Made by a program: the position numbers and the translations under genes. From Sphagnum compactum (lineage: Eukaryota > Bryophyta > Sphagnopsida > Sphagnales), in assembly GCA_965153455.1 (NCBI GenBank), contig OZ234497.1, positions 7,564,001 to 7,628,000 on the forward strand: a stretch of 64,000 nucleotides of DNA, read 5' to 3'. Shown here piece by piece: positions 23,721 through 36,450 of the stretch; positions within the stretch are counted from its first letter, which is position 1, and the number at the start of each line of letters is the position of its first letter. Below the pieces are notes generated by a model. That model saw nothing but the letters and a program-made list of their open reading frames with translations. It searched no databases and had not been told where the DNA came from.

Positions 23721-25980
23721 TTTCTGTGTGGGACGTTTGTGAGATGAGCAACCAAAAGTTTTGGAAATCAAAATATTTTTTATTTATTTAAAATTCCTGA
23801 ATGTTTTCTTTGTGAAAATAAAATGTGAAACTGCCTTGACTGTGCGCACTCTGGGTTTACTGTGATATGCAGTTGCAGAATTTCTGCAATTTGCCCAGAA
23901 CTTTTTGCCTGATCAGAAAAAGGAAAAGAAGCTGGCTTGCTTGAGGGAAGGAATGGGTGAAGGGGATGGTGATGCAGCAGCCCTTTGCACAGCCTGATCA
24001 AACAGGAAGTGCAGCATGGCGGAGGAGTTTTGATCTGGAAAGCCCTGACTTATATTTTTTAGTTATAAAGCAGGGTAGGTTATGCATGATAATAATGCTA
24101 CCTCAAAATGCAAAGGCACAATTCCTTTTCAAAGGCACATTTTTCCTTCGTTTCCCCTTTTGATATGAGACACATAAGTATCTGTTGGGTATAGTGGGGG
24201 ACAATAAAATAATATGCTAATTATCAAGTGATATAAGGCACTGGCCCTTGTGAAGGACTTAGGAAAATCAAGGCAATATAGATTCCATCTCCTGTGAACT
24301 CTTTAAGCATCATCCACACTTAATGTGAAGTCAGTGGTAGATATTCTTGATTTTGAGTGTATTCACATATGTATTGTTAGGTAACATTGCTAATAATGTG
24401 ACTTCCTTGTTAGCAAGTGGTGCTAACTTGATGTTAGCATTCGTTAACATTTGCGATAATTAACATTTCAGATTAGCTTGTGAAGCTTAGATTTTAAGAT
24501 CTTAACTCAATGTTATGTAAAGAGATTAAAAAACAATGTTAATTATATTTATCATTAATTGTAATAAGCTTGATTGAAATAATCAATCTTGATTCTGATT
24601 ACTAAATGTTTAACATTACCAGGATGGTGTAAATCCATTATGACAAAAGTAATTCGCCTAATCATTTCATACCCTAATTTAGCTTAACACTACTTTAAGT
24701 GTGAATGAACATCAAAATTGTTGACATTTTAGTCAGGGCACTGGATTTGAAGCAGCGGCTCGTTGTGATGCTGTGGTTGTTGTGTGCGACCAAGAATGCT
24801 AAGTCCAGAGATGACAAGCTGGGATGGTTTCAATGTTGAAATTGGTGGCAGCTACAATGTTTGAGGGCATGTAGAATTTGGTTCCCTTGCGGAAATCTAC
24901 GGTTTCTGGATTAGGGTTTGAAGGACAGTGGTAACTTAATTCTGCAGTTCCCACAACATTTAGCTATTCTGATTTGAGGATTTCTTTCAATTTCTGGCTG
25001 AAAAACAACAGAGATGAGAAAGTATGTGTATATCTTGCTCTCTCCTCTGTCTATAGCTTGAAATTGGTGTTGAGTCATGTTGATGATGATTCTGGATGAG
25101 GACCCTTAAGCTCTCAAATCAACTACGTTCTTTGCTTGGTAGGAAGAGAATGGTTGGATGGTATAATGACTAGAGGAGAAGCATTCTGTTGCATCATTGT
25201 ATAGGGTCAGTATAGCATTCATGTACAGTGATGGTGAGAGCAATCATGGGAGGGCATATAAGTTCCTCTCCTCTATAGTTTTGGGTTTCATGAGGAAACT
25301 CAAAAACTGTTCAGACCAACAATGGTCCCTAGAATTCTGGGCAAGCCACGGAAACTTATGTTGATAGTGAAGCAGTCCTTGGGGTTGGATTCACATATAC
25401 CATAGTAGTTGTTTTGCCATATGGGTCATGACAGTGTCATCCCCTTGCTGAAGAAGATTTTTAACATTGTTTTGGAGCAAAGTGAGGAGGGTACAAAAGT
25501 GATTGCACACATATAGGTGAGTGTGTTTCAAACATTTTAAAAATCCATCAGCCATTTGAGCTTGAACACAGTGAGCTTTGTGTCAAAGCAGTCACGAAAG
25601 CCATGTAAAACTGTGATCTCCAGTGACCATGAGAACTGTTTTCCAGACTGGAGACCACAGATCACAGTGAGTTTTGCGCCAAACTAGAGACAAAAATTCT
25701 AATAATGGAAGTGAAAACGGAGATGGGCAATTGGCTTCCTCTGGATCAAAATTTGTGCTGCAGACTTCTTACTGAAAATTGGTTTCTCTGGCAAGGGCAG
25801 TTTCTTGGACTGCAATCATTGTTGTGTTAGTTTTGGTAGTGCTGGGAGTGATGCAGTGCTTACCTTTGAGGTGTTGTTATTACTAAACTCATAGATAATA
25901 TTGTCTACCTGTGTGCACCATGGCTTGCTGGTTTTTTTCAGTACACACCACATCTGCAAATTACTACACAGAGACATTAT
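23721..25980. other. Unassigned region of moderate GC
   Basis: GC is higher than in the flanks. Short direct repeats occur around 25,570-25,680 (CACAGTGAG and GTGATCTCCAGTGAC-like words). I find no exon chain or domain. It may be decayed unique sequence or untranslated transcript. Confidence 0.3.
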
Positions 25981-25984
25981 GCTT

Positions 25985-26480
25985 GGATAAAAAACTTCAA
26001 TAGCCAATTTATGTGACTGTCTGCATGGATTCTATATCATATATAATAGAAAGCTCTGTTGGCAGGGAACTGCAAGGAGGCAAATTACCTTACACTAGCA
26101 CAAAAAAGTCTGAAGTCATATATGATAAAGCTCTGCTGGGAGGGAATTGCAAGGAGCTAAATTCACCTTAGGCGTGCAAACACTTGTCTGAAGTCATCAA
26201 TTGTGATTAGAACAGTGACAAAGACTAATTCCTAGTTGGATTGGAACTGCAAAGAGGCAAATTCACCTTACACTAGCACAAAGCAGTCTGAAATCATCGA
26301 ATAGTGAATGGAACATTGACCAAAAGACAAATCTCTTGTTCCATCTGATGTGACATTTCAGTTCAAGATCCTGAAAAGAATTGTTGAGATCTGCCTTGAA
26401 TGCTGCAGATCCAACAATTTTGTGTTAAGAGAAAGTATACTGGAATGTTTCTGGGAGAAATGGGTTACTGCACTTGTAAA
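25985..26480. repeat. Repeat R1, related to 35,780-36,450
   Basis: It contains three to four tandem degenerate units of roughly 90-100 bp, each with AAGCTCTG(T/C)TGG-AGGGAA, TGCAAGGAGGCAAATT and CACCTTACACTAGCAC followed by CAGTCTGAAATCATC. It ends with CCAGTTCAAGATCCTGAAAA-like sequence and GATCTGCC-TGAATGCTGCAGATC. The same order occurs at 35,780-36,450. It is non-coding. Confidence 0.7.
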
Positions 26481-27833
26481 TGAATTGGTGGTATTCATGG
26501 ATCCATGATGTTTTTCTGCCTCATATTTGTAGATCTGTTGCAATCTTGATCAGCAAGGTACAGTCTTTCATCCTTCCTTCATTGAGAATAGATGGGCAAA
26601 GGGAGCTGCTGCTGCTTTGATAATGTGATCTAGATTCAAAGAAAGAGTTGGCAGTATGTGTTGTACACTTATACGACATGATTTCATGGAGATGTCAATA
26701 CAGTGCACCCACATTCTGAGGTGCTCAAGAGGGAAAAGCGCCGTCGGATGCCAAAGTCTGAGCTACATGTGGACAGAAACAAACACAGTGGTAAAAGATG
26801 TCAGAGCCTCATGCTATTCTTCTTTTAACATCCCCAATGCCACTCAAGCTGCCGGAGGATGCAAGAAAGAATGATGAACAAGAAAAATATGTCCTGAGAG
26901 AACCCAGTCTAACCATCAAGTAAGATTGGTCCACTACATGTAGAGAGATAGGAAGATGGCTCATTGTCATGAAGGGCATCATTTGTTGCAAAAGATGGGA
27001 ATCAGTAACTTCATTGTAGAACCAATGAACGTAGGTTTCTGCTGCGTTAAAAGGCTTCAGAAAAACAAAAATAAGAATCTAATTTGACAATGGAAAATGC
27101 AAGGTAAAGTGCGGCAGGCAACCTGGAGGGCGCGGACGATTGCTCCTGTGTTCAGGTCCCAGGATCCCATGTACGCACTTCTTTCAGCAAAGTCTGGCAA
27201 CTTGCCATCAGACCCAAATCAGGATCACTTCCTCAACTTCAAGTCCCCGAAAACATTTTTCCTCCCCGGAGCTTCCATCCTATTCCAAGAAATTTCGATC
27301 CTCCTCAATATTCCTCTCGAATTTCTTATGGAGGAGGATGGCACTTCACACATTGGAATAGAATAGGGCCGGTGTTTGCAAGGATGCTTGCAGCCCTCTG
27401 GGTAAAGGATTTTGATGGCCGATTCTGCGTTCTGTCAGGATGATTAAATTCCAGAATTTTTGGCTGTTTCAAATGAAGTGCCTATTCTGCACTCCTATTT
27501 GTAGAGGTCCAGAAAACCACAGCCATATTTATTGCAGAATCAGTAGTCAAAATCTTTTATGCTGGGGAAAGGTGTCTGCTAGGCCATAATCTGCCCCTAT
27601 GACTGCCTTTACGGCTTGCCCTTGCCAGGCCTCGCCCTAAAGCCTTTCTAGGCTGCATAAAGTACTGCAAGATATTTTTCTGTGTTTGAAACACACCCCG
27701 TCGTCAAGAGAGACCTTTTGCCATTGAGATCAAAAAGTGTGGGGTAAAGCCTGAGGGCAGGGCATTATCAACTTCAGCACTTGATTTTTTAATTTTGAAA
27801 TTTTCAACAGGTAATGATTATAAAAAATAATAA
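26481..27833. other. Unassigned region
   Basis: An open frame at 27,097-27,366 (plus) has a coding-like composition but no domain, and I cannot attach it to neighbouring exons. No other support is seen. Confidence 0.3.
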
Positions 27834-28140
27834 GGAAAATTTTAAATTCACACCTTTTTTGGTTAAATTCACACCCTTTCTTCGTGCATCCGATTATATG
27901 CAGATTAAATTTGAGTGTGGCTCTAAGAACAAGACAAGCACGACCAGAGACAAGTCTCACTTTGAATATGTGGAAGGACGCAAGTGTGGGGTCTGTGGTC
28001 AATCAGGGCACAACTCGAGAACTTGCCCGCAGAAGTAATTGAACTGATAAAAGAACATACTCTTAAAGTTTAATCTGCATAAAATCGGACGCGCAAAGGT
28101 TGTGAATTTAACCAAAAAAGGTGTGAATTTAAAAATTTCC
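27834..28140. mobile_element. 307-bp TIR element carrying a zinc-knuckle exon
   Basis: Both ends carry nearly identical inverted repeats of about 40 bp (outer GGAAA, then TTCACACCTTTTTTGGTTAA), with weaker pairing extending further inward toward ATATGCAGATTAAA. The element is bounded by a perfect 8-bp duplication AATAATAA at 27826-27833 and 28141-28148. The body holds an open frame on the plus strand ending at 28,038 with the CCHC zinc knuckle KCGVCGQSGHNSRTCPQK just before its stop. The frame starts upstream and reads through the left repeat. Structure suggests a Pack-MULE-like or hAT-like non-autonomous element that captured a coding piece; an 8-bp duplication fits hAT best, but 9 bp for a MULE cannot be excluded. 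Confidence 0.8.
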
Positions 28141-28780
28141 AATAATAAACAAACTCTTGTTATGTTTATGGGACAGTCTAGTGTGTGTAGGCTGTCTTAG
28201 TATTTAGTTCTTGAACTTTTTAAAGGTCTGCAAGAACCTTTTAAGGTCTGCTGATCAATCCAGGCATACTATGTTAGTCAAGTGTAGACCTGATTTTGAT
28301 AATGCCCTTGCTTGAGGGCTTTACGTGACATAAAGACAGACCAAGCGAAGGAGAGGAACTTTTCAAAACAAAATTGCCTGCTCTCCTCCTTTGATGAAAA
28401 TTTTCGTTCCATAACATTACCTCCAAATACACTAAGAAATTTGTTGCAGATCTTCACATTTTTGTATTGTAAAGCTGGGGAAGGGCTGCTCCCAGGGACA
28501 TCCCCTATGTTTTGGGCCTATTCCTTATGGACTATGACCCTCGAATTAGGGTAGCACCCAGGACCATGCCTGCTCTGATTTTTTTTAGTGTACTTGGAGG
28601 GCATGTCACCCAGTGCATTTTTTCCCCTGCTGTTTGGGGGCTGTTTCGAAGAATGAAATCCTACTCTGATATGATAGGTGTTCCATTTTTTGAAATATCC
28701 CTCAATTTTTAAAATTTTTCTTCATGTGACAACTGAAGTTCCGCACGAAGATAAAGAAAATTGGAGTGGGTCTTTATGCT

Positions 28781-28825
28781 GGGTAAAGCCCAAGGTGGTA
28801 AAGCCCTTGGCCTTGGGCTTTACCC
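28781..28825. repeat. 15-bp perfect inverted repeat
   Basis: Arms GGGTAAAGCCCAAGG and its complement enclose 15 bases that themselves contain GGTAAAGCCCTT. This resembles the GC-rich foldback at the end of element family 1, but the remainder of that element is absent. Confidence 0.65.
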
Positions 28826-31680
28826 TACATAGAATGTGACTTAGGGATGGTGTCTTCTCTACTATATAAGAAGTTCTACATCTCTTTGGTGTAAGAGGTT
28901 GAGTGCCTAGGATTGCACCTTATTGTTTATGCATTAAAGTTTCTGCATCTCTTGAGCATACACCCACCTCCATTGCTTATAAGCATTTTCCTCTTGCACC
29001 CGATCATCTTCCCTTTCACTCTCAACACACAAGCTCATCATGAGTGGCATTTTGATCGGCATGTTTCTTTTCATTCTTCGCATGTAACTCTTCAAGATCC
29101 TCATTTTTTACACATAACTCTTTTTGATCATTGATAGACATTTCGTAATTGTCTTCATCCATCAAACGACGAACTGTAGCAGCCTTAGTCTAAAGTTTGT
29201 TCATGTCGCTTCGCATGAGGAATTCAAAATTTGAACATGAAGCTCTTCCATCACGTTTGTTCAAATGTTAGATCTATAAAAAACATAGCTCCCCTTAGAC
29301 AAGGGTAAATTGGATTTACCAATTATAACTTGCATAAAACACTTCTGACATGAATTAAAGAGCCTATTCTAGCTACCTTCAAATGAACACAACATTGCAG
29401 AAAAAAAACTTGCATTCAAGATGATTCGTCAACATCTAGGCACCAAATGTTGGGTTTGTGCAACTTTAGGGCACCTCCACAGTTACTAATGGAATGCAAA
29501 ATTAGATTTGCAAACAAACAAAATAAATGTTCAAATATGCACATGCTATTGCAATTCGAAAAATCATATCTATTATTTGGAAGCACAACTAGTCATACTA
29601 GTTTGCTTAAAGAGGTTTGTGCAATTGGAGTTCAACAAATGGATCTGTTGAAGAATAGTAGAATCAAATGCTTAGAGCACTTGAAAACTTTGCAAGTTGG
29701 GATCTAGGTAAGAAATGTTAAGCTTGTAGTTTCAAAATGCCAAGATGTAAGGTTCGCTATTTTTGAGCTTGGTGTCCCTTCTAGACCTTGAAAACCTTCA
29801 ATACTTGGTGCCATAGTGTGCTTGAAGATTAAAACCTTGAACAAGATGACAAAATTACAAAGATAGAACTTGATACATGAAATGCAGTACATTGAAGCTC
29901 AATTTGGCCATGGGAGCTTTGCAGGTTCAACATTATGCTCCAACACATTTGCTCATTTGGCTATTGTGGAAAAGGCAAGTGGAATAGGCGCCATGTTGGA
30001 TTAGCGGCTCATCGAAACCCTAACTCTCAATTAGGTATTTAATTAATATTTTTTCAATCTAAACCATTTAAAATTCATTACTTTTATTGGGATGACATTT
30101 TTGTTTTCATTGATGTGTTTTTCATCTACAATGATGCATTTTTTCTAGAATTTTATGCTAATAAATCTTACAACACCATGTATGACATATAACTACTAGG
30201 AAAAATGATGTTTAAATATTCCAGTATTTATGCAATGTGTGTATATAATAGTATGCTATTGTTTAATTATGCAAGTATTACATTATAGGTCTCATTTTGC
30301 CAATTACCTACATATAGTTTTTTTAACTAAATATTGACTTGAATGGAAACATGACTTATTGCATCACAAAACTATGAATTTTTTTTACCAAGACCTACAT
30401 TATCATAAAATGTATAACTTTCATTTTAATCATAAACAAAAACTTTGAATTATTATAGCCATTAAACACATTCAAAATTAGAATCCAATTGACACATCTA
30501 AAATGATTTTTTAATGGTGCAAAAAATGAGGATCTTGTTATGAAATATATTGAAGGTCACAAAAAAATTGAAAGCATTTGGTGAAGTTTTTGGTAGGAAG
30601 AAACACGTTCAAATTTTATAAGCACGGTCAACAACTGTTTTATAAATATTTTATGTGTGCTAAAAGACTATCAAACCATAATGAAATTGTCTCAAATTTT
30701 GAGCATTGTATTTTCATAAGGTATCAAACACAATTCTAAAATCTCATGTAAATATCATCTCAACATTATTTTTGACAATTTTAAAACTTGAAAGGGTTTT
30801 TGATTATAGTCAACAACTATTTTGGCTCCTTTTACTTCACGATTACACTCATAAGCATCCTCCATCTTAAATTGGGCAATAGGCCGAAAGCATGGTTAGG
30901 TGGCTCAAAAGTGGTGTTTAAGAATCCATAATGTAACACTAGCAATTGCTTTTACAATTTTAACAATTATCGAACCATAAATCTTATAATTATCTTCTAT
31001 GCTTAAATTATTAGTAATTAACCTATGAATTACTTTGTGCTTAGTTGACATCCTTTGAATTCTCACCCTTTTTTTCCCCCTTAATCCTTTGTACATTTTT
31101 TGAATTTGCGGTGTGTTTATAAATAAAATATTGCAGGGTTTTGAGAGATGGCTCAAGATTTGGACATCTAGTTTGCGCTTAGTTGACATCCTTTGAATTC
31201 TCTCCCCCCCCCCCCCCTTTTTATCCCCTTATTCCTTTGTACATTTTTCGAATTTAAGGTGTGTTTATAAATAAAGTTTTGCAGGGTTTTGAAAGACTAG
31301 TTTAGAAGAGAAAATAAAGAAGACAAGAAGACCTCTAATAAAGGAAAGTGCTCTTCTTGGGCAGAGAATTGTGCTGATGTAAAGTTGTTGTAATAAGAAT
31401 GTAAACATGGTGTAAGTGCATTTGTTTTGGCTGCCTTTGCCTTTTGTTTGAGGTGTTGTGGGTAGGGATAGCAATATGAGGTAATATCAGATTAATTTGT
31501 TAAAAAAAAATTCACTTAAGTGGACTGGGTTTTTTTAATTAAAAAAAAAAACTTGTCTCTCTGCGGGAAACCAATCTTCTAAAGTGGCTTTTTATGAGGC
31601 CTTTGTGGGGGCGGGGTGTTGCCTGTCTGTGAACTGCAAGACTGGAGAAACAGATGAGGCATGTAATACCGTGTTTAATT
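28826..31680. other. AT-rich gene-poor region with a 138-bp direct repeat
   Basis: There is no supported gene. Two adjacent copies of about 138 bp start at 31,043 and 31,181 (AGTTGACATCCTTTGAATTC, then a C-rich tract, CCTTTGTACATTTTT and GTGTGTTTATAAATAAA). A TATATAA word near 28,862 precedes nothing recognisable. Confidence 0.45.
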
Positions 31681-31984
31681 AAAATAGTAATTGTAGTTTC
31701 GTGTCAATGTGCCGAGTGCACAGTCAGATGCTGCCCGCTCAATTTCCGGCTATTGTCCTTCTCCTCCTCCTTGATGTAGGCAACTACCATTGGCAGTTGC
31801 AAACAAAAGGCTGGGAAGAAGAAGAATACAGAGTAGTGCAGCACGCATGACTAGTCCTAATTGATCCTAACATACGGAACTTCCAGGCCCACCCCACCCT
31901 ACTAGCACAGTGGTAATTGATATACAATTGGAATAGACAATAAGCCGGCGGCAGCCGGAATGTACACCCCCACATAAACGTCCC

Positions 31985-33340
31985 AACTATTTGAGATTAG
32001 CTTCAATTAGCTAGTTTCCGTAACTTGAGATATATAATTGTCTAGCGATCATGCAGCCCTTCCCACAACAAAATATGAATCCATTTAAGAGCCGTATAAG
32101 GTCTTATAAAAGGAGCTACCGATATGTCCTCTTCATTCGGCAGCCAGCCACACCTGTAGGCTTTACTACATGAGATGGACATTTTAGCTAGCGCTATGTA
32201 GACGTAATTGATATACAATCAACGTTCAATTCAGCAATCGACAATAAGCCACAGGTTTGGGGTACTTTGTAATTAGTTTCCGTAGCTTGAGATATAATAT
32301 AATTAGGAGTCACTTATCTAGAGCCTATCGTGCACCCCTTCCCTCATGGACATACATGCATTGAAGAAACCTTATAAGGCCTTACAAAGACCTATGGACA
32401 GCCAGCCAACACCTCCAGGTTTTACTGCATGAGATGGACATTTTAACTAACAGTACTGCAGACATAATTGATCTACAATCAACGTTCAATGCAGCAATAG
32501 ACAATCAATCGCTGCCTGTTACATAAATGTCCCAATTGTTTTAGATCAGGTGTAATTAACTAGTTTCCGTATCTTGAGATACATAATTGTTTCGCGAGTT
32601 GTATATACAGCGAACCGTGCAGCCCTTCCCTCCACGGATGCATGCATTGAAGAGGCCGTATAAGGTCTTATAAAAATGAGGTATCGAACTTTCTTCCTAT
32701 TACAGCTGCCTGCCAACACCTGCAGGCTGCGGCTGTACCGCATAAGATGGATAATTTAGCTACGATGTAAATATTGATGATACAATCAAGTTTAAATTCA
32801 GCCATAAACAATACACCGCGACCCACGGGTACATAAACTTCTTAGTTGTTTGGGATCAATGCAATTAAATAGTTCCAGAATCTTGAGATATAATTCATCT
32901 GTCACGAGTCAACCGTGCAGCCTTTCCCTCCACGGATGCATGTAATCAAGAGGCCACATTATTAGCTATTACAAAATGAGCTATGTATGTGTTCTTCATA
33001 GGGTCGCCAGCCAACACCTGCAGCTACCGCATGAGATTGACATTTTAGCTACTATTGGATGAATGAATCAACCAAATTGACGCATGCTTATAGAGCCGTA
33101 TAAGATCGTATGGATCTGATATGACCAGCCAACACATGCGGTTACCGCATGAGATGGACGTTTTAGCTACTGGTACTGAATGAATGCATGAACGAACGAC
33201 AATATTCTTGCATGTTTAGAAGGTCCTATAATATGAACTATCGATGTGTCTTCCTCATACGGACAGTCAACACGGCCTGAAGCTACCGCATGAGATGACA
33301 TTCTACCTATACGGAGTGAATGAACCAACCAAATTCATGC
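31985..33340. repeat. Tandem modules in copy A
   Basis: About six or seven degenerate modules occur; the first four are roughly 250-300 bp and the later ones about 130 bp. Full modules share TAGTTTCCGTATCTTGAGATA, CCGTGCAGCCCTTCCCTCCA, GGATGCATGCATTGAAGAG, GCCGTATAAGGTCTTATAAA, CAGCCAGCCAACACCTGCAG and TACCGCATGAGATGGACATT. Each has a TATA-like word in the same place. No module is coding. Confidence 0.7.
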
Positions 33341-35162
33341 GTCTAATTCGTGCAGTTGATCAGTTGCGGGACACTGGAGCTATCTGACAGGTGCGGTGCG
33401 GATTGATCTGACAGTAGCGACTAAGTACCTGACATCTCAGCTGCGCCATTGAGAATGGATGTACGTGCTGGTGCAACATCTCAACTACTACTAAAGGGAA
33501 TTGCATCGTACTAGCAGATGAGTCCTCCCAATAACTTGCCTAGGAAACTGTCAATCTGGATTTAAAGTACAAAGATGTAGTATCAAACTATATTAGTGGC
33601 ATAAGCAAGTAAGCAAGCAGATCCGTGTCTCGAATTGAGGACGAAATCTGGCTGAATTGAAGATACCAAGCAGTTTCCCTGATGAGTGTACAAATATCTG
33701 CCCGGCAACAATTGTCACGCAAGTGATCCAAGGTTTGACTAAATATGGATGAGAAAGAGTAAACCACCTTCCCATGCTGCTGAATGTTGCTGAGTTCATA
33801 CTAATGAATCTGCATAACCGATCTGGAGCCTGATCCTTCAATTTCAATTTAAATCAGTGAAGCCTGAAGGCAGTTATGGGTCTCAACAGACGAGCTGCTT
33901 TTTGCGCTAGATGTTCCAGTCGCATTGCATTTAACAAGAGACAAACCCCCGGTTGATTGTCTCAAGGGGCTTCTTTAGATCCAGCAGGCATGATGGAGCG
34001 ACTTCAATGTGGCTGAATACACTGGCCAGCACCGAACGCTGTTTTTTGCGTTCTCAGGGCCAAACAATACGACATTTAGCTAGACCTAGCTTAGACCTGT
34101 GGCAACCTTAAACTGGTAACCTTAGACCTTAAGTGAGTACCTAGTGAAATTGCAAAATAAGTGACAAATGTATATTTAATCTATCCTAACTAATTTATGA
34201 GAATCATGCAATCGAATTAAGTGTGTCGTTTTTCCACAAGCCGTAGCTCACCAGCACGACATGAGCTGCTTCATCACATTATCCCTGCAGTCACTACCGG
34301 ATGAATGTACCTGATTTAGTCAAAAAGATTGAATGTAGTCCAACATCCACACAGCTAAGTTATAATCAATACAGTTCAGCGAAAAGTACATCCTACGAAC
34401 AAAGCGAACTCAAGCTGTAAGCAAGCATCATTAGGGATAAAAGCAAAAGAGACCAAACCATGCAAAAAAGTCTTTGATTTACAACTGTTACTGACTCAGG
34501 GACCCTAGATTCATTGCTTCCAAAAATTTCGTTGCAATGGCCCATAGGTCGGAATTGAGTTTAGTGCCTATTCAATTGCGGCAGGATTATTCCTGTTTGA
34601 ATCAAAAAATAGAATTAACACTGTACCTCCTCAGTATCTGCAGTACTTGATTCATTTACGAGCTGGCTGCAGGGAGCACTTATAAATACAGCACGTTGAT
34701 CAACTCTTCTTTGTGGACGCATATGAACATTTCATATATCTTTCTTTTTGTTTCTATGCTGCACATCTTCTTCATCTCACACTCTTCTGAACCTGACCAA
34801 CAGTGGTGATCAGTAGGGTCTCTGTTATGTACATGTATATCCTCGATCCCGGGACAGCAGTTAAAACTCCATAGACAATTTATCTGGAGCTTGCAGAAAA
34901 TTAACGATTGAAGCTTGATTCTGCAAACTCAGATGAATTCTCTATGGAGTTGAGACGATGATTAGCACTAAGGAAGGGGTTTGCAAGGATCAATTGTATC
35001 AAACGAGCTTCCAAAGCACTGACGTCGTGGAACTCTTTGGCATCAATTGCAAGATGCCAGAGAATTCGACCAATAGATGCCAAGGAATTCAACAATCTCA
35101 GTGGTTGGAAACTCAACACGTCGATAAACTTCGCGAAGACGGAGGAGAAATGCTCACTACAA

Positions 35163-35238
35163 TGCAATGGTCTCTGATGACAAGGGCATTTACTGAGTTT
35201 GTTCCACAGCTAAATGCACTTCATCAGAGACCATTCCA
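35163..35238 (+). repeat. Compound hairpin in copy A
   Basis: Outer arms AATGGTCTCTGATGA (within 35163-35180) and TCATCAGAGACCATT (within 35221-35238) are perfectly complementary over 15 bases and extend to 18 with one mismatch. Inside them GCATTTA (35186-35192) pairs with TAAATGC (35211-35217). Copy B keeps the right arm but has lost part of the left and the inner pairing. Confidence 0.55.
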
Positions 35239-35779
35239 TTATAGATTTGCAATGTACAGGATGGTTACCACTCATCAACACCGATCACCTCGTTAGACTT
35301 AATAAATCTTTTTCTTTAAGATTCTTCTAGATTCTTCTTTTTCTTTGTTGGTTCCTTAAGTAGCAATTGTTTAATTTCTTTGGAACTCTCCAATTTCCTT
35401 TTGAAATATATCTGGACGTTTGGATCTTAGCGTAGTCGTCTCTAGCTTCATTGTGTCCAATGTTTTCAATTTTTATTTAAATAAAATCTCAGTCTTGTCA
35501 ATGGTCAACTTGGACACATAATTGTGTGTGCAGCCCATCTCTGCAGACTTAGAATTTTGCAGCTGCCCAGATCACATGCAGGTCCCGTGCAATCGTGTTG
35601 GTATTCAGACCTGAAGTTTGCACCTTGTAATGGGCTGGTATCATTCCAGCTATGATGAAATTGACTAAGATAGTCCAGGGTTCCCACACATGATTATCCC
35701 CCTTAGTAATGAGTCCATGAGAAATTTCCTGGATTGGGAATCAAAGATTTGTAGCAACCATTATCAACATCTACCCAAA

Positions 35780-36450
35780 AATCCTAATAATGGAATAAGG
35801 CAATTTCACCTTACACTTGCACGAACAAGTCTGAAACCATATATGATATAATAAAGCTCTGTTGGCAGGGAATTGCAAGGATGCAAATTCACCTTAAACT
35901 ACAAGAGAATATTTATGGTTTTTCTCATACAAAAGCCTATGGCTCATGAGATGTGTGCGATAAATTTTGTAGTTTCATCTATTACAATGTACAATATGTA
36001 GTGTTTTTTGTAGCATGTATATTACATTAAGATTATAATTTGACATTAAGTTATGGCACATATTATGCAAATGTAATATGTCCCACAACTTAATGTCAAA
36101 TCGGAAATATTGTGTGAGAAAAACCACATTCTTTCCTACTGTTTTACTTGCACAAACAAGTCTAAAATCATCAATTGTGAATGGAACATTGGCAAAGAGA
36201 AATTTCTGGTTGGATTGAGATTGCAAAGAGACAAATTCACCGTGCACTAGCACAACCCAGTCTAACAACATCAATCGTGAAATGGATCTTTTACAGAAAA
36301 ATTTCTGGTTCCATCCAACGTGAAATTCCAGTTCAAGGTCCTGAAAAAAATATTTGAACATGAGATCTGCCGTGAATGCTGCAGATCAAGCAATTTGTAT
36401 TGTGTAAAGAGAAAGTAGACGGGAATTGTTTTTGGGAGAAATGGTATCGG
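35780..36450. repeat. Repeat R2, related to 25,985-26,480, with nested insertion
   Basis: The same unit order as R1 is interrupted after CACCTTAAACTAC by about 230 bp and resumes at CTTGCACAAACAAGTC. The interruption is described as a MITE-like element. Confidence 0.7.
35905..36135. mobile_element. MITE-like element nested in R2
   Basis: End-near inverted repeats GGTTTTTCTCATACA (about 35,918-35,932) and TGTGTGAGAAAAACC face each other. In the middle lies a near-perfect palindrome: arms 36038-36065 and 36074-36101 pair in about 27 of 29 positions (ATTTGACATTAAGTT). There is no coding capacity. It splits an otherwise continuous repeat, which supports insertion. A target duplication is not clear; CTAC at both sides is possible. 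Confidence 0.6.

Larger units (their letters stand above)
31690..35440. repeat. Segmental duplication, copy A
   Basis: This is collinear with 41,405-44,690. Shared landmarks in order: CTATTGTCCTTCT-CTCCTCCTTGATG, CAGCACGCATGACTA, repeated TACCGCATGAGATGGACA modules, CTGACATCTCAGCTGCGCCATT, CAACATCTCAACTACTACT, GTACTTGATTCATT, CAATTGTATCAAACGAGC, TCATCAGAGACCATTCCAT and ATCTTAGCGTAGTC. Copies differ by many substitutions and at least two large insertions in copy B. Open frames in the two copies do not match each other, which argues against a conserved protein. Confidence 0.8.

Noticed and set aside
28855-29450. Possible LTR with TATATAA and a downstream TGTTGG word
   Set aside because: No primer-binding site, second LTR copy or retroelement coding sequence is present.
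34901-35296. Opposed open frames of 88 and 112 codons in segment copy A
   Set aside because: Neither frame is preserved in the sister segment at 41.4-44.7 kb, so coding is unlikely.
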